From NCBI GenBank assembly GCA_028064935.1, contig JAPTWT010000250.1, forward strand, positions 1-32,298: a DNA stretch of 32,298 bases. Direction: 5' to 3'. The notes under the pieces are model-generated. The model was not told the DNA's origin. It was given only the letters and a program-made list of their open reading frames with translations, and made no database searches. The position numbers were made by a program, and so were the translations under genes. This document shows, one piece after another, positions 31,133-32,298 of the stretch; within the stretch, counting starts at the first letter, position 1, and each line of letters opens with the position of its first letter. The stretch comes from Gammaproteobacteria bacterium (GTDB lineage Bacteria; Pseudomonadota; Gammaproteobacteria; Acidiferrobacterales; Acidiferrobacteraceae).

Positions 31133-32298
31133 TGGGCCTTGGACGGGACACCGCGCGCCTCCAACGATGGGGGCTGACCCTGACCCGCGGGCTCCCCCCG
31201 ACGACCCGGGCCCGCTGGTTGACGACCCTCTATGGGGCCTACCAGGTCTTGCGGGGGCAAGGGGAGGCCTGGGTCACACCCCAGACCGGGGGCGCCCCTT
31301 ATTGTTCGCGCCTGCGGGGCGGCTACCGTGTGGCCCGCCTGCATCTCCAAGGGCATATCCTGCCGGAGGTCTGGCGGTCCGTGCAGGGCGGGGCGGGCGG
31401 CGCCCATCCGCCCCTCCCCCCGCGCGCCCGGCGCGCCGATCCTTCTTTGTTCCCGGACTGGATGCTCGAGGACCTCCGCGCGCTGGCCACGGTGGAGCCT
31501 GGGCTGTACCCGAGCCCGGATTTCCTGGCGCGTTTCTATCGTTGGCAGGCCCCGCCGCAGAGCGCCCCAGGGACGGTCTATGCGGACCTCTGGGGGCGTC
31601 TTCCAAGGGGGCCCCTACGATGTCATCGTGTTGGCCCCGTGGTTGCGGGAGGGGGGCGCCGATAAAGGGGTGCTCCAATATCTGGATTTCTATGCCACGG
31701 TCTTCCCGCGCGTGCTCCTGATCACGACCCGCCCCGAGGACTCCCCCTGGCGGACGCGCGTAGCCCCCGGGGTCGAGATCCTGGAAGCGGGGTGGGCCCT
31801 GGCCTCTTTGTGCCCCGAGGACCAGGAGACCGTGCTTTTTCGGCTGCTGCTCGAGCGGGCCCCCGCCCTGTTGCATGGGATCCAATCCGACCTGGGGTGG
31901 CGGGTGGTCAGTCGTTGGGGCGCGGCCCTCCAAACCCAGATCGACTGCCTCTTGATGAGCAGTTTCGCCCACGAGACGGATGCCCAGGGCCGGAAGGGGG
32001 GATATGCCGCGACCTATCTGCCCACCGCCCGCGACCACCTCGACGGGATCCTCACCGACAACCGTCCGTATGCCCGACAGTTGATCACCGAGTTTGCCCT
32101 CGACCCCCAGAAGGTCTGGCCCGTACCCTTCTGGGTGGCGGACCCTGTTACCGGGGCGGCCCCCGCCCCACGCGAGGCGGGGGACCCCCCACACATCAAC
32201 CTGGGCCCGAGTTTTACATCCATCAAACTCTTTGGTGAACTCATACGGGTTTCGGCTGCTGGTGCCGCCGATGATCACTTCTGTACCCTCTGTCAGTG
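31129..32298 (+). pseudogene. Glycosyltransferase split by a frameshift, cut by the window edge
   Basis: From the ATG at 31129 one frame runs to 31665 and gives a basic N-terminus followed by DPSLFPDWMLEDLRALATVEPGLYPSPDFLARFY, a region I associate with large GT4-like polysaccharide enzymes. The expected continuation, PYDVIVLAPWLREGGADKGVLQYL, is in the next frame from about 31592 and runs open to the window end. An ATG at 31580 in this second frame could start a separate polypeptide. The shift lies between two G5 tracts, at 31592-31596 and 31607-31611. Beyond about 32196 glycosyltransferase-like text stops and the composition changes, so the gene may also be interrupted there. Confidence 0.7.
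32196..32298. other. Possible junction with unrelated DNA
   Basis: After DPPHI in the glycosyltransferase frame, where related enzymes usually continue with a LFVGRL-type strand, the translation becomes unrelated and the DNA is less GC-rich. On the minus strand the last 100 bp read TEVIIGGTSSRNPYEFTKEF, which looks protein-like but is not recognised. The segment may be the edge of an inserted element. The window ends too soon to decide. Confidence 0.3.

Noticed and set aside
31274..32278. A 334-residue minus-strand frame at the window end
   Set aside because: Most of it is antisense to the glycosyltransferase and Gly/Pro/Arg-rich. Only its first ~30 residues look protein-like, and these are reported as a possible junction.
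1..32298. tRNA or rRNA genes, and complete insertion sequences
   Set aside because: No cloverleaf, rRNA signature or transposase with terminal repeats was recognised by eye on either strand.

Overview
The window is GC-rich accessory DNA from a proteobacterium. A type I-F-like CRISPR repeat, a proteobacterial-style NrdB, HipBA, a Gp37/Gp68 (DUF5131) protein and a surface-polysaccharide glycosyltransferase tract all fit a gamma- or beta-proteobacterial plasmid, integrative element or genomic island. An acidophile such as Acidithiobacillus or a relative is possible but is only a guess. No rRNA, tRNA, insertion sequence or core housekeeping cluster was recognised.

Layout. Bases 1-128 hold the tail of an unrecognised gene. 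Bases 208-3535 hold a CRISPR array of 56 repeats and 55 spacers in a strict 60-bp period, ending at a strong terminator; no cas gene is visible. On the minus strand, 3593-5521 encodes a HipA-type kinase with an N-terminal AbiEi-like winged-helix region. Upstream of it lies a 435-bp, locally AT-rich intergenic region dense in inverted repeats. Then, on the plus strand, come an orphan ribonucleotide reductase small subunit (nrdB), an acidic protein, a classical HipB-HipA pair, and convergent to them an Mrr-type nuclease. A small secreted protein follows.

The centre (10649-23106) is a block of eight minus-strand genes, mostly tightly packed or overlapping. In transcription order they are two small acidic proteins, a stand-alone ParB-like protein, a GHKL ATPase fused to an HExxH zincin-like domain, a small hypothetical protein, a Rad50/SbcC-like ATPase whose domain order is circularly permuted, its overlapping Mre11/SbcD-like phosphoesterase, and a 1916-aa N12-class methyltransferase-helicase of the phage P1 DarB type. 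This is the best candidate in the window for an undescribed system. It could act in DNA end processing, restriction or anti-restriction, or element maintenance; the sequence alone does not decide.

From 23183 to 29525 on the plus strand lie small hypotheticals, two small membrane proteins, a solitary beta-order DNA methyltransferase with Cys-rich insertions, a GNAT-like protein and a DUF5131 protein with an added membrane tail. The last 2.8 kb is a decaying glycosyltransferase tract: a 5'-truncated GT4 gene broken at a C9 tract, an intact GT2 gene, and a third glycosyltransferase broken near two G5 tracts.

Regulation. Four promoters (near 19650, 23150, 23370 and 26325) share a CTGTG(C/T)TA-like element, which suggests one regulator for both the minus-strand block and the plus-strand genes. 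A separate TCGTGAC-based set of sites lies at the AbiEi-HipA promoter.
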